Source: Vibrio furnissii CIP 102972
Lineage (GTDB): Bacteria; Pseudomonadota; Gammaproteobacteria; Enterobacterales; Vibrionaceae
Direction of reading: 5' to 3'
Length of the DNA stretch: 64,000 nt
NCBI RefSeq assembly: GCF_000176175.1
Contig: NZ_ACZP01000014.1
Coordinates: 1,054,001-1,118,000 of the forward strand
Shown: piece by piece, positions 43,010-55,590 of the stretch
Layout: each line of letters opens with the position of its first letter
Numbering within the stretch: the stretch's first letter is position 1
Position numbers and translations under genes: made by a program
The notes under the pieces: model-generated
Told to the model about the DNA's origin: nothing
Database searches by the model: none
What the model saw: only the letters and a program-made list of their open reading frames with translations

Positions 43010-43966
43010 TTAGCGCGAGAAATAACCGCGTTGGCGAAGTAATTCGCGGCTTAGTTCTGGATGCGGCACAAATTTGTCTCGCCCATGCAGCCAGCGATGG
43101 TTATGGATCACCAGCATCGAACCGACGTTCACGCGCACATTAAAACATGCGGGATCGTGCTCAAGTGATTCGCCCATTTCATACAGGTACAAGCCTTCAC
43201 GCACATTTTTCGGCTTGGCAAATTGGTCGATGAACAGCATGTGCGGTTTGCCGTCGGCATCCTCTTCAAAAAAGACGGGGTGCGCAATGTCATAGCCCGT
43301 GTTTTTGCTTGGCGGCGCGCCCCACGTGATGTCTTGTTTCGCCATCGGATGGTTGTAGAACTTGCCCAAGTCTTGCCAGTCGTCGAGGTGCAGGAGGAGC
43401 GAATCGCCGCCTTCCATGTGGCTTTCATGCATTTTCATCATGAGGACAAAATCAGTACGTTCATTGACGTACGTGCCGTCGTTGTGCAGTTCCATTCGGC
43501 GATGTGCTTGGCGTAAATAGCTGTCGCTGTTGTCGACGTTCTTCACCGTGAATCGCGCGTAATACTTGCCGTACATCGCATCGAAGTTAGGTAAACCAAT
43601 CAGGTGCGAAATGGCGGTCGAGAGTTTGACGAAATAACGGCGTTGCGTTTCGGTATCTTCAAATTCTGCTTGCACGTCTTTGTCGGCTTCCAGCAGAAAC
43701 GCCCCTTGGTCACGGTCATCAATGATGCGCTTGAGCTGCGAACCCAGTTGGTAATCCGACGCTTTGTCGAGCGCATCGGCGACTGCAAAGCGAAGAAACG
43801 GTTTGTATTCGATCGATTGAAGATCCCACTCACACGTCAGGTCATTAAACTTTTCCAATAAGCTGCGTGCCAGTGTTACCACTTGCAGGCGTGGATTGGT
43901 TGGGTGCGGTTGTACGGTGAATGCGTGTTGTGCGGTCACTTCGGCGTCTTTTGTTTCCAGTCTCAT
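43010..43966 (-). CDS. glaH: Glutarate 2-hydroxylase (CsiD/GlaH)
   Basis: A 318-residue Fe(II)/2-oxoglutarate dioxygenase that hydroxylates glutarate to L-2-hydroxyglutarate. The iron triad is H161-x-D163 (ELHNDGTY) and a distal His within HNHRWLHGRDKF (288-294). The 2OG-binding Arg should be in the RELLRQRG tail. Together with lhgO it makes a glutarate (lysine-derived) disposal pathway. The E. coli neighbours gabDTP and csiR are absent, so its regulator is unknown. Confidence 0.92.
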   Translation of the reverse strand: MRLETKDAEVTAQHAFTVQPHPTNPRLQVVTLARSLLEKFNDLTCEWDLQSIEYKPFLRFAVADALDKASDYQLGSQLKRIIDDRDQGAFLLEADKDVQAEFEDTETQRRYFVKLSTAISHLIGLPNFDAMYGKYYARFTVKNVDNSDSYLRQAHRRMELHNDGTYVNERTDFVLMMKMHESHMEGGDSLLLHLDDWQDLGKFYNHPMAKQDITWGAPPSKNTGYDIAHPVFFEEDADGKPHMLFIDQFAKPKNVREGLYLYEMGESLEHDPACFNVRVNVGSMLVIHNHRWLHGRDKFVPHPELSRELLRQRGYFSR

Positions 43967-44381
43967 AGAGTGATTCCTATCCTTTCATGTCAAGAGGGGT
44001 TCCGTGTTCGCCTTGTGCTGGAATGAGCTTTCAGCCGTGCAGGCAATTGGGGTAAGCACGCTGCTTTCTTGTTGCGGTTGCTGTTATGAAAAGGTAACTG
44101 AATTGTTGTCATATAATCAATATATCGAAAATATACTTTCAATCTATTTAATTGATGATAAATGGCAATGTTGAGGATGAATACGTCGTTTACTCACCAT
44201 TTATTAATGAAATCGATGTGTTTCATCATCGATTGATATTGAAACTGCCTGTTTGCAGCTTTTTTTCATCGACATTTATTTGTTGGTCTCTCAAAAGCAG
44301 ATATTCGGTTTGTTAGAGTTGTTAATGCTGTGTAAAAGCTTTTTTGAGGAACAATACCGATAAAAAAATGTGAGGATGAGA
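43967..44381. other. Divergent promoter region of glaH
   Basis: A 415-bp AT-rich region. It contains the perfect inverted repeat AATCGATG-N8-CATCGATT at 44211-44234. No gene is visible. Confidence 0.45.
44211..44234. promoter_or_regulatory. Perfect 8-bp inverted repeat
   Basis: AATCGATG and CATCGATT separated by eight bases, between glaH and the small membrane protein gene. It could be an operator or a hairpin; the binding protein is unknown. Confidence 0.4.
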
Positions 44382-44717
44382 ATGAAGAACACCATGAAAC
44401 TGGCGCAAGGCTTCTTCTTAATTCCCATCATGATGGCTCATGGGTCACTGATCTGGATGCATGAGTTCGCGTTGGTACCGTTCGTTCTCTCGGTGGTTTA
44501 TACGTTGGCGCTCATTGTGTCCTTTGCGGGTAGCATTGAAGGTCGCTTATTTCATCCCTTGTCCGTCTGGGCGCGAGCGATGTTGTTTATCGGCGCGTTG
44601 GCATTGGCCTTGCTCGATAGCGATATGATCAATATCGCCGCAACGATCGGGATTGCGATGATTGCGGCGCTCAATCAACTCAAAGGTCGGCAAGTGCTGA
44701 ATGCTCGCACGGATTAA
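44382..44717 (+). CDS. Small membrane protein, unknown function
   Basis: A 111-residue protein with four likely membrane helices (about residues 6-25, 29-52, 62-80, 84-100). ATG 44382 has GAGG six bases before it; GTG 44370 and ATG 44376 are alternatives. A terminator follows at 44741. No family recognised. Confidence 0.65.
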   Translation: MKNTMKLAQGFFLIPIMMAHGSLIWMHEFALVPFVLSVVYTLALIVSFAGSIEGRLFHPLSVWARAMLFIGALALALLDSDMINIAATIGIAMIAALNQLKGRQVLNARTD

Positions 44718-44740
44718 CGTGCAGGCGCCACGAAATGAAC

Positions 44741-44780
44741 AACAGCCCCTCTGTGTGCTTCACCGAGGGGCTGTTTTTTG
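44741..44780. terminator. Rho-independent terminator
   Basis: AACAGCCCCTC/GAGGGGCTGTT, 11-bp stem with T-run, between the small membrane gene and the convergent LysR gene. Confidence 0.88.
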
Positions 44781-44826
44781 TGTTGGTTGATGACAGCAAG
44801 CTCGCCAGAATCCCGTGCGAGCGGCT

Positions 44827-45741
44827 TCAAGAAAGTTTGGTGTCTTGAAGGTGGGTTTGATGATGATTCGTCTTGTGCCAATCTTCCATGAATTTTAGGA
44901 AAGCGCGCGCGGCGTTGGAGAGGTAATGACTGCTTTTCCAGCCGATGCCAAATTCAACTTTGATTGGCGGATTAAACGGCACGCACACCAAGGGTTCATT
45001 GTCGTGAATAATGCGTCGCAGGCAGGTGCTAATGCCGATGTCTTTTTTCAATAACGCTTTCACCAATTCAATCAGGTTGGTTTCATAGCGGATATCGGGC
45101 GTGATGTTGTTATTTCTGCAATAACGACTGATCGCTTCTCGCAATAAATAACCATCCCGAAACAGGATCAGCGGCTGCTGACAAAATTGCTCCAGCGACA
45201 CTTCGGAACGCTGCGCAAAGGGGTGACTTTTATTCACGCAGGCGACGATTTCTTCCGGGCACAGCGCCACATAGCGAAGTTGTTCGAGAGGTTGGTCGGT
45301 TCGAACAAACGCCAGATCCAACGCACCCTCTAGCAGCATTTTTTCCAGTGTCGCCGTGCCATGTTCTTGAATATGGATGCGAATGTTGGGGTAGGTTTCC
45401 GTAAACGCTGCTAATGCTTCGGGGAAAAAGTAGGATCCGAGCATCGCCGAGACCCCAAAGTCGATTTTGCCGCGTTCGAGCCCTTTGAGTTCGTCCATTT
45501 CAATTTCGGCTAAGGCGACATCTTCCAAAATGCGTCGCGCATGGAATAACAATCGCATGCCATCGGATGTGAGCTGAATCTGGCGATTGGTGCGGTTAAT
45601 CAGTTTCAGGCCAATCTCTTTTTCTAACTTTTGCATGCTGACGCTCAGCGCCGATTGGGCAATGTTGAGCTGATCGGCGGTTTTGGTGAAATTGCCATTG
45701 GCCGCGAGCGCAACGAAGTATTGAAGGCGTTTCAGTTCCAT
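44827..45741 (-). CDS. LysR-family transcriptional regulator (CynR/CbbR-like)
   Basis: A 304-residue LysR protein. The N-terminal HTH is KRLQYFVALAANGNFTKTADQLNIAQSALSVSMQKLEKEIGLKLINR; the effector domain follows. It is divergent from the ACR3 gene, with 335 bp between them. Control of acr3 by a LysR protein would be unusual, so its target may lie elsewhere. Confidence 0.85.
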   Translation of the reverse strand: MELKRLQYFVALAANGNFTKTADQLNIAQSALSVSMQKLEKEIGLKLINRTNRQIQLTSDGMRLLFHARRILEDVALAEIEMDELKGLERGKIDFGVSAMLGSYFFPEALAAFTETYPNIRIHIQEHGTATLEKMLLEGALDLAFVRTDQPLEQLRYVALCPEEIVACVNKSHPFAQRSEVSLEQFCQQPLILFRDGYLLREAISRYCRNNNITPDIRYETNLIELVKALLKKDIGISTCLRRIIHDNEPLVCVPFNPPIKVEFGIGWKSSHYLSNAARAFLKFMEDWHKTNHHQTHLQDTKLS

Positions 45742-46076
45742 AATTATATTTTTCGATGAGTAGGGCTATTTCAATCTAATTTATAGATACATCGTCGCAA
45801 TTCAAACGCGATGAGGCATTTCATGCGCTTAAATGCTCAAGATCAGTGGAGGCTCACAGTTTATGGGCATCGCTCAAATGTCTTCGGACCCGCATCGAGT
45901 CGTTTTACATGCAGCATTTATCGCTCGCACGAATGGTGGATTTTAAATATATGAATTCTCATATATATGGCTTTCCATATATTTTGATCGGCGTTAAAGT
46001 AGGGCCGTGATTGCGATGGCTGTGAACGTCTTTTGGCGTGGTTTCACCGCCAACATCAAGGGGTTTGGAGGATAAA
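45742..46076. other. Divergent region between LysR gene and acr3
   Basis: A 335-bp promoter region, AT-rich near 45940-45990, where two overlapping palindromes lie. No gene is seen. Confidence 0.4.
45947..45982. promoter_or_regulatory. Two overlapping perfect palindromes upstream of acr3
   Basis: Arms ATATATGA/TCATATAT with spacer ATTC (45947-45966) and arms ATATATGG/CCATATAT with spacer CTTT (45963-45982). The sites share four bases. ArsR/SmtB-family repressors bind similar AT-rich 12-2-12-type dyads, so I infer an ArsR operator. No arsR gene is nearby. Confidence 0.55.
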
Positions 46077-47102
46077 ATGGGATTGTTTGAACGGTATCTC
46101 ACCGTGTGGGTTGGGCTCGCCATTTTGGGCGGGATTGGATTGGGCAGCGTGGCGCCACAAGCGTTTGCGACCCTTGCCAGTGTGGAATGGGCGCACGTGA
46201 ACATTGTGATGGCGGTGCTGATTTGGTTGATGATTTTTCCGATGATGGTGCAGATTGATTTCTCATCTTTAAAGGATGTGGGCAAGAAACCCAAAGGTTT
46301 GGTGCTGACGCTGGTCATCAACTGGCTGATCAAGCCGTTCACCATGGCGTTTTTAGGGTGGTTGTTCTTCAAAGGGCTGTTTGCTGATTGGGTCGACCCG
46401 CAAACCGCCAGCGAATACATCGCGGGGATGATTCTACTGGGCGTCGCGCCGTGTACGGCGATGGTGTTTGTATGGAGCCAACTGACCAAAGGGGATGCCA
46501 ACTACACCTTGGTGCAGGTGTCCATTAACGACATCATTATGATTTTTGCGTTCGCGCCGATCGCGGGGTTCTTGCTGGGCGTCACGGACATCACCGTGCC
46601 ATGGAATACCTTGCTGTTATCAGTGGTGCTGTATGTCTTGATCCCGCTGGTGGCTGGGGCGATTGTGCGTCGTCAACTCGAAAAAGGCGGCGATCACGCT
46701 CGCTTGAATCAGTTCCTTGCCACCATGAAACCGTGGTCGATTGTTGGCTTGTTGGCCACAGTGGTGCTGCTGTTTGGTTTGCAGGCACCGACGATTTTGG
46801 CGCGTCCGGAAGCCATTGTGCTGATTGCCATTCCGCTGCTGATCCAAACCTACGCTATTTTTGCGATTGCGTATTGGGCGGCCAAACGCATGAAGCTGCC
46901 TCACAATGTGGCGGCGCCTGCCTGCATGATTGGTACCTCGAATTTCTTTGAATTAGCGGTGGCCGTGGCGGTATCGCTATTTGGCTTGCATTCGGGAGCT
47001 GCGCTGGCGACGGTGGTTGGTGTGTTGGTGGAAGTGCCGGTGATGCTCTCACTGGTGTGGTTTGTGAACCGCACGCGCGGCTGGTTTGATGTTGCGGCGT
47101 AG
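46077..47102 (+). CDS. ACR3-family arsenite exporter
   Basis: A 341-residue, ten-helix arsenite/H+ antiporter of the ACR3 family. It starts [16 protein letters not shown] as usual. C126 in [33 protein letters not shown] and the [18 protein letters not shown] helix with its Glu are the transport residues. It expels As(III) and possibly Sb(III). ATG 46077 follows GGAGGATAAA. No arsC, arsR or arsH lies beside it, so it is a solitary exporter. Confidence 0.9.
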   Translation: MGLFERYLTVWVGLAILGGIGLGSVAPQAFATLASVEWAHVNIVMAVLIWLMIFPMMVQIDFSSLKDVGKKPKGLVLTLVINWLIKPFTMAFLGWLFFKGLFADWVDPQTASEYIAGMILLGVAPCTAMVFVWSQLTKGDANYTLVQVSINDIIMIFAFAPIAGFLLGVTDITVPWNTLLLSVVLYVLIPLVAGAIVRRQLEKGGDHARLNQFLATMKPWSIVGLLATVVLLFGLQAPTILARPEAIVLIAIPLLIQTYAIFAIAYWAAKRMKLPHNVAAPACMIGTSNFFELAVAVAVSLFGLHSGAALATVVGVLVEVPVMLSLVWFVNRTRGWFDVAA

Positions 47103-47121
47103 TCAGAATAGCGGGTAATAA

Positions 47122-47163
47122 AAAAGGCACGTCACTCGATGATTCGAAGTGCGCGTGCCTTTT
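47122..47163. terminator. Bidirectional terminator between acr3 and the atp operon
   Basis: AAAAGGCACG/CGTGCCTTTT stem with A and T runs on both sides; the loop folds further. Confidence 0.88.
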
Positions 47164-47185
47164 CAGTTGGCTTCCAGCGTTTCGC

Positions 47186-47626
47186 TTAGCGTCGTGTCTG
47201 CATTGCCAGTTCAACGGCGCGTAGCTGTGCCAGCGCTTTGGTCAGTTCAATCTGCGCTTGCGCGAAGCTGATATCATCACCGTGGTGACGAATATTCTCT
47301 TCTGCGGCTTTGCGTGCTGATTCAGCACGTGCGCGGTCGATGTCTTTCCCGTGCAATGCGGTATCGGCCAGAACGGTCACGGCATCCGGTTGGACTTCCA
47401 CCAAACCACCGGAGACATAAATAATCTCTTCTGGTTTGTGCAAGTCACCGACAATACGTGCCACGCCCGGTTTGATCTTACTGATCAGCGGAGAGTGGCC
47501 CGGACGAATGCCGAGCTCACCGTCAGCACCGGCGATGGCCAGGCCATGGGCTGGGCCAGAGTACAACGTGCCTTCGGCACTCACTACGTTCAGTTGAAAC
47601 GTGTTTTGTGTAACAGCTATCGCCAT
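47186..47626 (-). CDS. atpC: ATP synthase F1 epsilon subunit (second operon)
   Basis: A 146-residue epsilon subunit. The N-terminal beta sandwich has VSAEGTLYSGPAHGLAIAGADGELGIRPGHSPLISKIKPG, followed by a C-terminal helical hairpin. It couples rotor and catalytic head and inhibits hydrolysis. ATG 47626 has AGGAGG four bases upstream; the frame starts earlier at 47641. Last gene of the nine-gene atp operon. Confidence 0.95.
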   Translation of the reverse strand: MAIAVTQNTFQLNVVSAEGTLYSGPAHGLAIAGADGELGIRPGHSPLISKIKPGVARIVGDLHKPEEIIYVSGGLVEVQPDAVTVLADTALHGKDIDRARAESARKAAEENIRHHGDDISFAQAQIELTKALAQLRAVELAMQTRR

Positions 47627-47641
47627 GTTGCCTCCTGCCAA

Positions 47642-49907
<2,266 letters not shown>

Positions 49908-49937
49908 AAAGGCCTCCTACTGAGTGATGCAATACCC

Positions 49938-51473
49938 TTATTGCAGTGCCATGAACGCTTCCATCAGCGCAAACAACTGACTTTCAATCTCGTTGTTGTA
50001 GTCACCGGTCGTATTGATGGTTTGCAGTAGTTCAGCCGCATTCGAGCGAGCGTAAGACAGCAAATCGTCTTCAAACTTAGCGATGTCATGTAGCGCGATG
50101 TTGGTCAGGAAACCTTTCTCTGCTGAGAAAATCACTACGGCTTGCTCTGCCACACTCATCGGTGAGTACTGTTTCTGCTTCATCAGCTCAGTCACTTTTT
50201 CACCGTGGTCAAGTTGACGACGTGTGGTTTCATCCAAGTCGGAAGAGAATTGAGCAAACGCGGCCAGTTCACGGTACTGCGCCAGTGCAGTACGAATACC
50301 ACCAGACAGTTTTTTGATGACTTTAGTTTGCGCAGCACCACCCACACGAGATACCGAGATACCTGGGTCAACCGCTGGGCGTAGGCCGGAGTTGAACAGT
50401 TGGGTTTGCAGGAAGATCTGACCATCCGTAATCGAAATGACGTTGGTTGGTACGAACGCTGACACGTCACCCGCTTGGGTTTCGATGATAGGCAGCGCAG
50501 TCAATGAACCGGTTTTGCCTTTCACTTCACCGTTTGTAGCACGTTCTACGTATGCTTCGTTCACGCGTGCTGCACGTTCGAGCAGACGAGAGTGGAGGTA
50601 GAACACGTCGCCAGGGAATGCTTCACGGCCTGGTGGGCGTTTCAGCAGCAGGGAGATTTGACGGTAAGCGACCGCTTGTTTAGACAAGTCATCGTAAACG
50701 ATCAGTGCATCTTCACCACGGTCACGGAAGTATTCGCCCATGGTACAACCGGCGTAAGGTGCCAGGTATTGCAGCGCCGCCGCTTCAGAAGCAGAAGCCA
50801 CCACGATGATGGTGTTGTCTAACGCGTTGTGCTCGTCAAGTTTACGAACCACGTTGGCAATGGTGGAGGCTTTTTGGCCAATCGCCACGTAGATACATTT
50901 TACGCCCAGAGATTTCTGGTTGATGATGGCGTCAATGGCCATCGCGGTTTTACCTGTTTGGCGGTCACCGATGATCAGTTCGCGCTGACCACGGCCGATT
51001 GGCACCATGGAGTCCACGGCTTTGTAGCCCGTTTGAATCGGTTGGTCGACCGATTTACGGTCAATTACACCCGGTGCAATCACTTCAACCGGTTCCATGC
51101 GATCGAATGTGACCGCACCTTTACCATCGATGGGTTGACCCAGTGTGTTCACCACGCGACCCAGCAGGCCGTTACCCACAGGCACTTCCAGAATGCGGCC
51201 GGTGCCTTTGACTTTCATGCCTTCGCATAGGTCCGCATAGGGGCCCATGACCACCGCGCCAACTGAGTGACGTTCAAGGTTAAGCGCCAGTGCAAAGCGG
51301 TTATCTGGCAGTTCCAGCATTTCACCTTGCATCACGTCAGACAGGCCGTGAATGGTGATGATACCGTCGCTTACAGAGACAATAGAACCTTCGTTACGTG
51401 CTTCGCTTTCTAGATCGAAGTTGACGATACGCTGTCTGATTAATTCACTGATTTCGTTTGAATTTAATTGCAT
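49938..51473 (-). CDS. atpA: ATP synthase F1 alpha subunit (second operon)
   Basis: A 511-residue non-catalytic nucleotide-binding subunit. The P-loop is [15 protein letters not shown], and the arginine finger lies in [15 protein letters not shown]. It starts [16 protein letters not shown], the usual N-terminus that contacts delta. Length matches other proteobacterial alphas. Confidence 0.96.
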   Translation of the reverse strand: MQLNSNEISELIRQRIVNFDLESEARNEGSIVSVSDGIITIHGLSDVMQGEMLELPDNRFALALNLERHSVGAVVMGPYADLCEGMKVKGTGRILEVPVGNGLLGRVVNTLGQPIDGKGAVTFDRMEPVEVIAPGVIDRKSVDQPIQTGYKAVDSMVPIGRGQRELIIGDRQTGKTAMAIDAIINQKSLGVKCIYVAIGQKASTIANVVRKLDEHNALDNTIIVVASASEAAALQYLAPYAGCTMGEYFRDRGEDALIVYDDLSKQAVAYRQISLLLKRPPGREAFPGDVFYLHSRLLERAARVNEAYVERATNGEVKGKTGSLTALPIIETQAGDVSAFVPTNVISITDGQIFLQTQLFNSGLRPAVDPGISVSRVGGAAQTKVIKKLSGGIRTALAQYRELAAFAQFSSDLDETTRRQLDHGEKVTELMKQKQYSPMSVAEQAVVIFSAEKGFLTNIALHDIAKFEDDLLSYARSNAAELLQTINTTGDYNNEIESQLFALMEAFMALQ

Positions 51474-51485
51474 TTCTTTACCCCA

Positions 51486-52028
51486 TTACACATGTAGGTT
51501 GGTCGAGAGGCGGCCGATATTTGAGATGACGCTGCCATCAAACACGGTTTGGCCGGCTTTAATCACCACACCACCTACCAGGGATGGATCCAGTTGTTGT
51601 TCCAGCGTGATGGTTTTACCAAATCGCTGTGTTAATGCTTGAGTCAGCTGTAGCGCTTGCTCATCATCCAACGGCTCGGCCGTACACACTGTCACATTCA
51701 TGGTTTGTTGGAGTTCCGCCACATAATCACGGAACTGGCTCAGGACTTCGCTCATCGCTTTGAGCCGATGATTCTCTGCCATCACTTTCAGAAAGTTTTG
51801 AAAGTATTGGCTCATAAACTCACCACCCACTTGTAGCATCATCTCCAGCAGCGGCTGTTCAGAGCTATCATCATCCATCTCATTGAGGATCAGGATGGTG
51901 TTAGGTTGAGTCAGAATCATCTCGGCGATGGACAGCATTTGCTGCCATTCGTCCAGCGCGTCGGTTTCTTTGGCGAAATCAAACGCGGCTTTGGCGTAAG
52001 GTTGAGCGACGACAGTTAAGTCAGACAT
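51486..52028 (-). CDS. atpH: ATP synthase F1 delta subunit (second operon)
   Basis: A 180-residue stator subunit, starting VVAQPYAKAAFDFAKET and ending with LDPSLVGGVVIKAGQTVFDGSVISNIGRLSTNL, the family signature. It joins b to the alpha N-termini. Eight bases separate it from atpF. Confidence 0.94.
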   Translation of the reverse strand: MSDLTVVAQPYAKAAFDFAKETDALDEWQQMLSIAEMILTQPNTILILNEMDDDSSEQPLLEMMLQVGGEFMSQYFQNFLKVMAENHRLKAMSEVLSQFRDYVAELQQTMNVTVCTAEPLDDEQALQLTQALTQRFGKTITLEQQLDPSLVGGVVIKAGQTVFDGSVISNIGRLSTNLHV

Positions 52029-52036
52029 GCGTCCTC

Positions 52037-52507
52037 CTACATTTCACTGATGAATCGGTTCACAAGATCGCGATTCGCAGTGCTGTCGAGATTACGGCTA
52101 ATCAGCTTGCTGGCACTTTCTATAACCAAGTCAGCCATTTCCGCTTTCAGTTCCTGACGCAGACGGTTACGTTCGTTGTCGATTTCCGCCTTGCCCTCCG
52201 CAATGATGCGGTCTTTTTCTTGTCTGGCGAGTTCCACCGCTTCAGCGACCAATTGGTCCTGACGCTGCTGACCTTGCGCGATGATGGCCTGCGCTTTTTC
52301 GCGCGCTTCGGCAATCACTGTGGCGCCGTTGGCTTTCGCCAGCTCAAGTTCTTTTGCGGCTTTGTCTTTCTGAGCCAGACCTTCAGCAATTTCGGCGCGG
52401 CGCTCATCCAGTAGTTTGACGAGTGGTGGCCATACGTATTTCATGCAGAGCCACGCGAAGATCACGAACGAAATCGCTTGGCCGAGCATAGTGGCATTGA
52501 TATTCAT
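52037..52507 (-). CDS. atpF: ATP synthase Fo b subunit (second operon)
   Basis: A 156-residue stator subunit: one N-terminal membrane helix (LGQAISFVIFAWLCMKYVWPPL) then a long charged coiled coil. Only one b gene is present, so it should form a homodimer. Confidence 0.95.
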   Translation of the reverse strand: MNINATMLGQAISFVIFAWLCMKYVWPPLVKLLDERRAEIAEGLAQKDKAAKELELAKANGATVIAEAREKAQAIIAQGQQRQDQLVAEAVELARQEKDRIIAEGKAEIDNERNRLRQELKAEMADLVIESASKLISRNLDSTANRDLVNRFISEM

Positions 52508-52551
52508 AGCACCCTCACATTCATAACGTGTTTTTGACGATTAATTTCGAA

Positions 52552-52788
52552 TTACGCTACGGCGAAGATGATGTATAGACCGATACCGACACCAATCATT
52601 GGTACCGCATCCACAAGACCCATCATGATGAAGAACTGGGTACGAAGCATTGGGGTCAAGTCAGGTTGACGCGCGACACCTTCCAGATATTTACCTGCCA
52701 GGTTACCGATACCTGCGGCTGCACCCGCGGCACCCAAACCAATCAATAGTGCACCGGCTACATAGAGAACTGCGCTAACGATATCCAT
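52552..52788 (-). CDS. atpE: ATP synthase Fo c subunit (second operon)
   Basis: A 78-residue two-helix rotor-ring subunit with the polar loop [10 protein letters not shown]. The ion site is Asp60 (GLVDAVPM) and the extra Gln/Glu/Ser ligands of Na+-type rings are missing. I therefore infer proton coupling. Confidence 0.95.
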   Translation of the reverse strand: MDIVSAVLYVAGALLIGLGAAGAAAGIGNLAGKYLEGVARQPDLTPMLRTQFFIMMGLVDAVPMIGVGIGLYIIFAVA

Positions 52789-52842
52789 AACAACTCCTAG
52801 AATTGAATCAACAAGTTAAAATTAAATAAATTAAGAAATAAA

Positions 52843-53613
<771 letters not shown>

Positions 53614-54012
53614 CTATGCTTTCCTTTCGGCCTTGTCTTTGAACATCGGTGTGAAAAAATGCCCAAGCATCGTGACACAGAACGCCAGCAAGACCACAAT
53701 GTTGCGTAGAGCCATGAATCGAAAGGTCAATACAAACATCAGGATGGTGTATATCACTTTGATATTGCGGCTTAAGTTCATTAAGTCGCGCAAACTCTCC
53801 GTAGGTTTGAACTTCGATTTAATGGATGCCAGTAACATTCCGATCAAGGACGGGACCACCGCGATCACGACACCCACAAACGCAGATTCTGCGCTTAATG
53901 TGCCGTATCGCACGTACTCAAATCCGATGAATAACAACCCTAAGGCTGCTTGAGCACACAGTATCCGCTTGCCTGCCACCATAATGGCATTGCTGGTAAT
54001 ACTTGCTTCCAT
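53614..54012 (-). CDS. atpI: ATP synthase assembly protein AtpI (second operon)
   Basis: A 132-residue four-helix membrane protein at the head of the operon, as in E. coli. AtpI helps c-ring assembly. Sequence conservation is low, but position, length and the SAESAFVGVVIAVVPSLIGMLLA block fit. Confidence 0.85.
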   Translation of the reverse strand: MEASITSNAIMVAGKRILCAQAALGLLFIGFEYVRYGTLSAESAFVGVVIAVVPSLIGMLLASIKSKFKPTESLRDLMNLSRNIKVIYTILMFVLTFRFMALRNIVVLLAFCVTMLGHFFTPMFKDKAERKA

Positions 54013-54047
54013 AAACCACCTTGTTAATTAAAATTACACTTCAAATT

Positions 54048-54147
54048 GATAATTAAAATTCACAAAAACCGTTATTTTGTTGAATTTAAAATATTCCGAT
54101 AATTAAAATTCACAGATTTAAATTGCCGATGATAAATATAATTCACA
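54048..54147. repeat. Three direct repeats upstream of atpI
   Basis: GATAATTAAAATTCACA at 54048-54064 and, identical, at 54098-54114; a variant GATAAATATAATTCACA at 54131-54147. The first two are 50 bp apart. Read on the operon's strand each begins TGTGAATT. A repeated regulator site is likely. Confidence 0.6.
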
Positions 54148-54424
54148 GAATAATGGTAACCCGAGAAAACAACCTTCTCGTGAGTCCGAAAAAATATACA
54201 CCCATCATTCGAAAGGTTTGAAGCCTAATAAGCTGAAAATTATCATTTCATTTTTGACGGTTATATTTATTTGTTTTTCAGAAATTTTGGGGATAGATTA
54301 AAAAGCAAGTTTGTATCGCAACACAAACATAGCTCTTCACAAGGACGCGACCCCATCGGCTCGAGTTATTATGTGTTGGCAATATGAACCCAAATAAAAG
54401 CTAATTTTTTGATTTACCAGAATC

Positions 54425-54458
54425 CCACTCTAGACCCGTTGTCTAGAGTGGTTTTTTT
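54425..54458 (+). terminator. Orphan plus-strand terminator
   Basis: Perfect 11-bp stem CCACTCTAGAC/GTCTAGAGTGG, five-base loop, then seven T's. No plus-strand gene lies to its left within 7 kb, so it may end an unannotated small RNA. Confidence 0.75.
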
Positions 54459-54504
54459 ATTTGTTTTTTATTAAATTGGTGATTATTTAAACGTAATAAA
54501 AATT

Positions 54505-54530
54505 AACCCCGTGTTTTTATTCACGAGGTT
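54505..54530 (-). terminator. Terminator of the carbonic anhydrase gene
   Basis: AACCCCGTG/CACGAGGTT stem with one mismatch, with a T-rich tract on the minus strand. Confidence 0.6.
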
Positions 54531-54569
54531 ATTCATATTTTTGGATTATTTTAGATTTTTTACCAGCAA

Positions 54570-55285
54570 CTATTTGCTTAATATCACTCGAGCATGATGC
54601 GGCTGAATTGGGCGGTTATTGTGGCCCATGTGGGTGGTCAGCACTGCCTCTTGCTGAGCCGACAAAACTTGCGGCTGTTTCAGCACCAACCAACGAACCC
54701 CTTCAGTGCATGGCGGCGTAGTTAACGAGCCATTAAATCGATAATAATCAACTGTTTGTGGCAATAGTTCGCCCACCGAGAACGTCGCGCTCAGCGGCTG
54801 TGATTGACCCGGTTTCGGCAATGTCGCCGTCAGTTGATTCAGTGCCGTATTCGCTTCACCCACTTCAAACATCACCGCCAACACTGCCAAGTTGCCTTGT
54901 GCGTCCGCATTCACAAAATGTGCTTCCATTGGGTATTGATGCGTGTTGATGAGGTTTTCAGACGGCGTGTGGAAATGGAACTGCTGTAACGTGAACGTTT
55001 TGCCATCCACGGTCAGCGTGTTATCGCCACTGACACTGGCCTGCAAGGTGTGTCCATTGTTGGTTAACGCAGTGACCGTACCGGCATAATGCACCGTTAA
55101 AGGGGCCAGTTTGGCGCTGACCGTTTGCTTGATATTGATGGGGCTTTGGTTGACCCCAGCGGCGCACACGGACGACACGTTCCCCCAATGCGCCGGGCCA
55201 TGTTCGCCCTCATATCCCCATTCTGATGCATGCGCATTGACCGCGACAGTGCGCTCACGGCCATCGCCAAACCTAATGTTTTCAT
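54570..55285 (-). pseudogene. Alpha-type carbonic anhydrase, frameshifted in the signal peptide
   Basis: A periplasmic alpha-carbonic anhydrase (CO2 hydration). The start at 55285 (GGAGGTATC before ATG) reads MKTLGLAMAVSAL, then the frame is lost at about 55247. One missing base would join it to VAVNAHASEWGYEGEHGPAHWGNV and the complete enzyme, with zinc ligands in FHFH and EAHF and the TTPPCTEGVRW loop. As it stands only an internal GTG (55178) could give a 202-residue product without signal peptide, which would stay in the cytoplasm and lack the N-terminal strands. It is either a recent inactivating mutation or a sequencing error. Confidence 0.78.
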
Positions 55286-55590
55286 GATACCTCCTTTTAT
55301 GTGATTGAATTGCCTCGGGTGATTGCGTGATCCCGTGGGCAAACGCTGCATAGTAATGCCCCTTTTTATGCAGGGCGTATGCTGAAACATTAGATTGAGG
55401 CGTGAAATTGGAAGGGTGTTCTCAAAGCTTCAAAGATGGGCTGATTTTGGCAGGTTAACGGCAGTTTTTTTATGAATTGTTATTATTTATCAGTGAGATA
55501 AATATAAATAAACCTCAAGTTATCGGTTGGCGCGCGTGATGTGCTCATTTTTCGGTGTTCGTTTGCTGCGCGCCAAGTCGGTCCACGTGA
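55286..55590. other. Intergenic region
   Basis: Carbonic anhydrase promoter side and the downstream side of the barrel protein gene. No gene or clear hairpin is seen. Confidence 0.4.

Larger units (their letters stand above)
54013..54569. other. Upstream region of the second atp operon
   Basis: A 557-bp AT-rich region with three direct repeats (54048-54147), a plus-strand orphan terminator (54425-54458) and the carbonic anhydrase terminator (54505-54530). No protein-coding gene is seen; a small RNA could lie at about 54200-54458. Confidence 0.5.
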
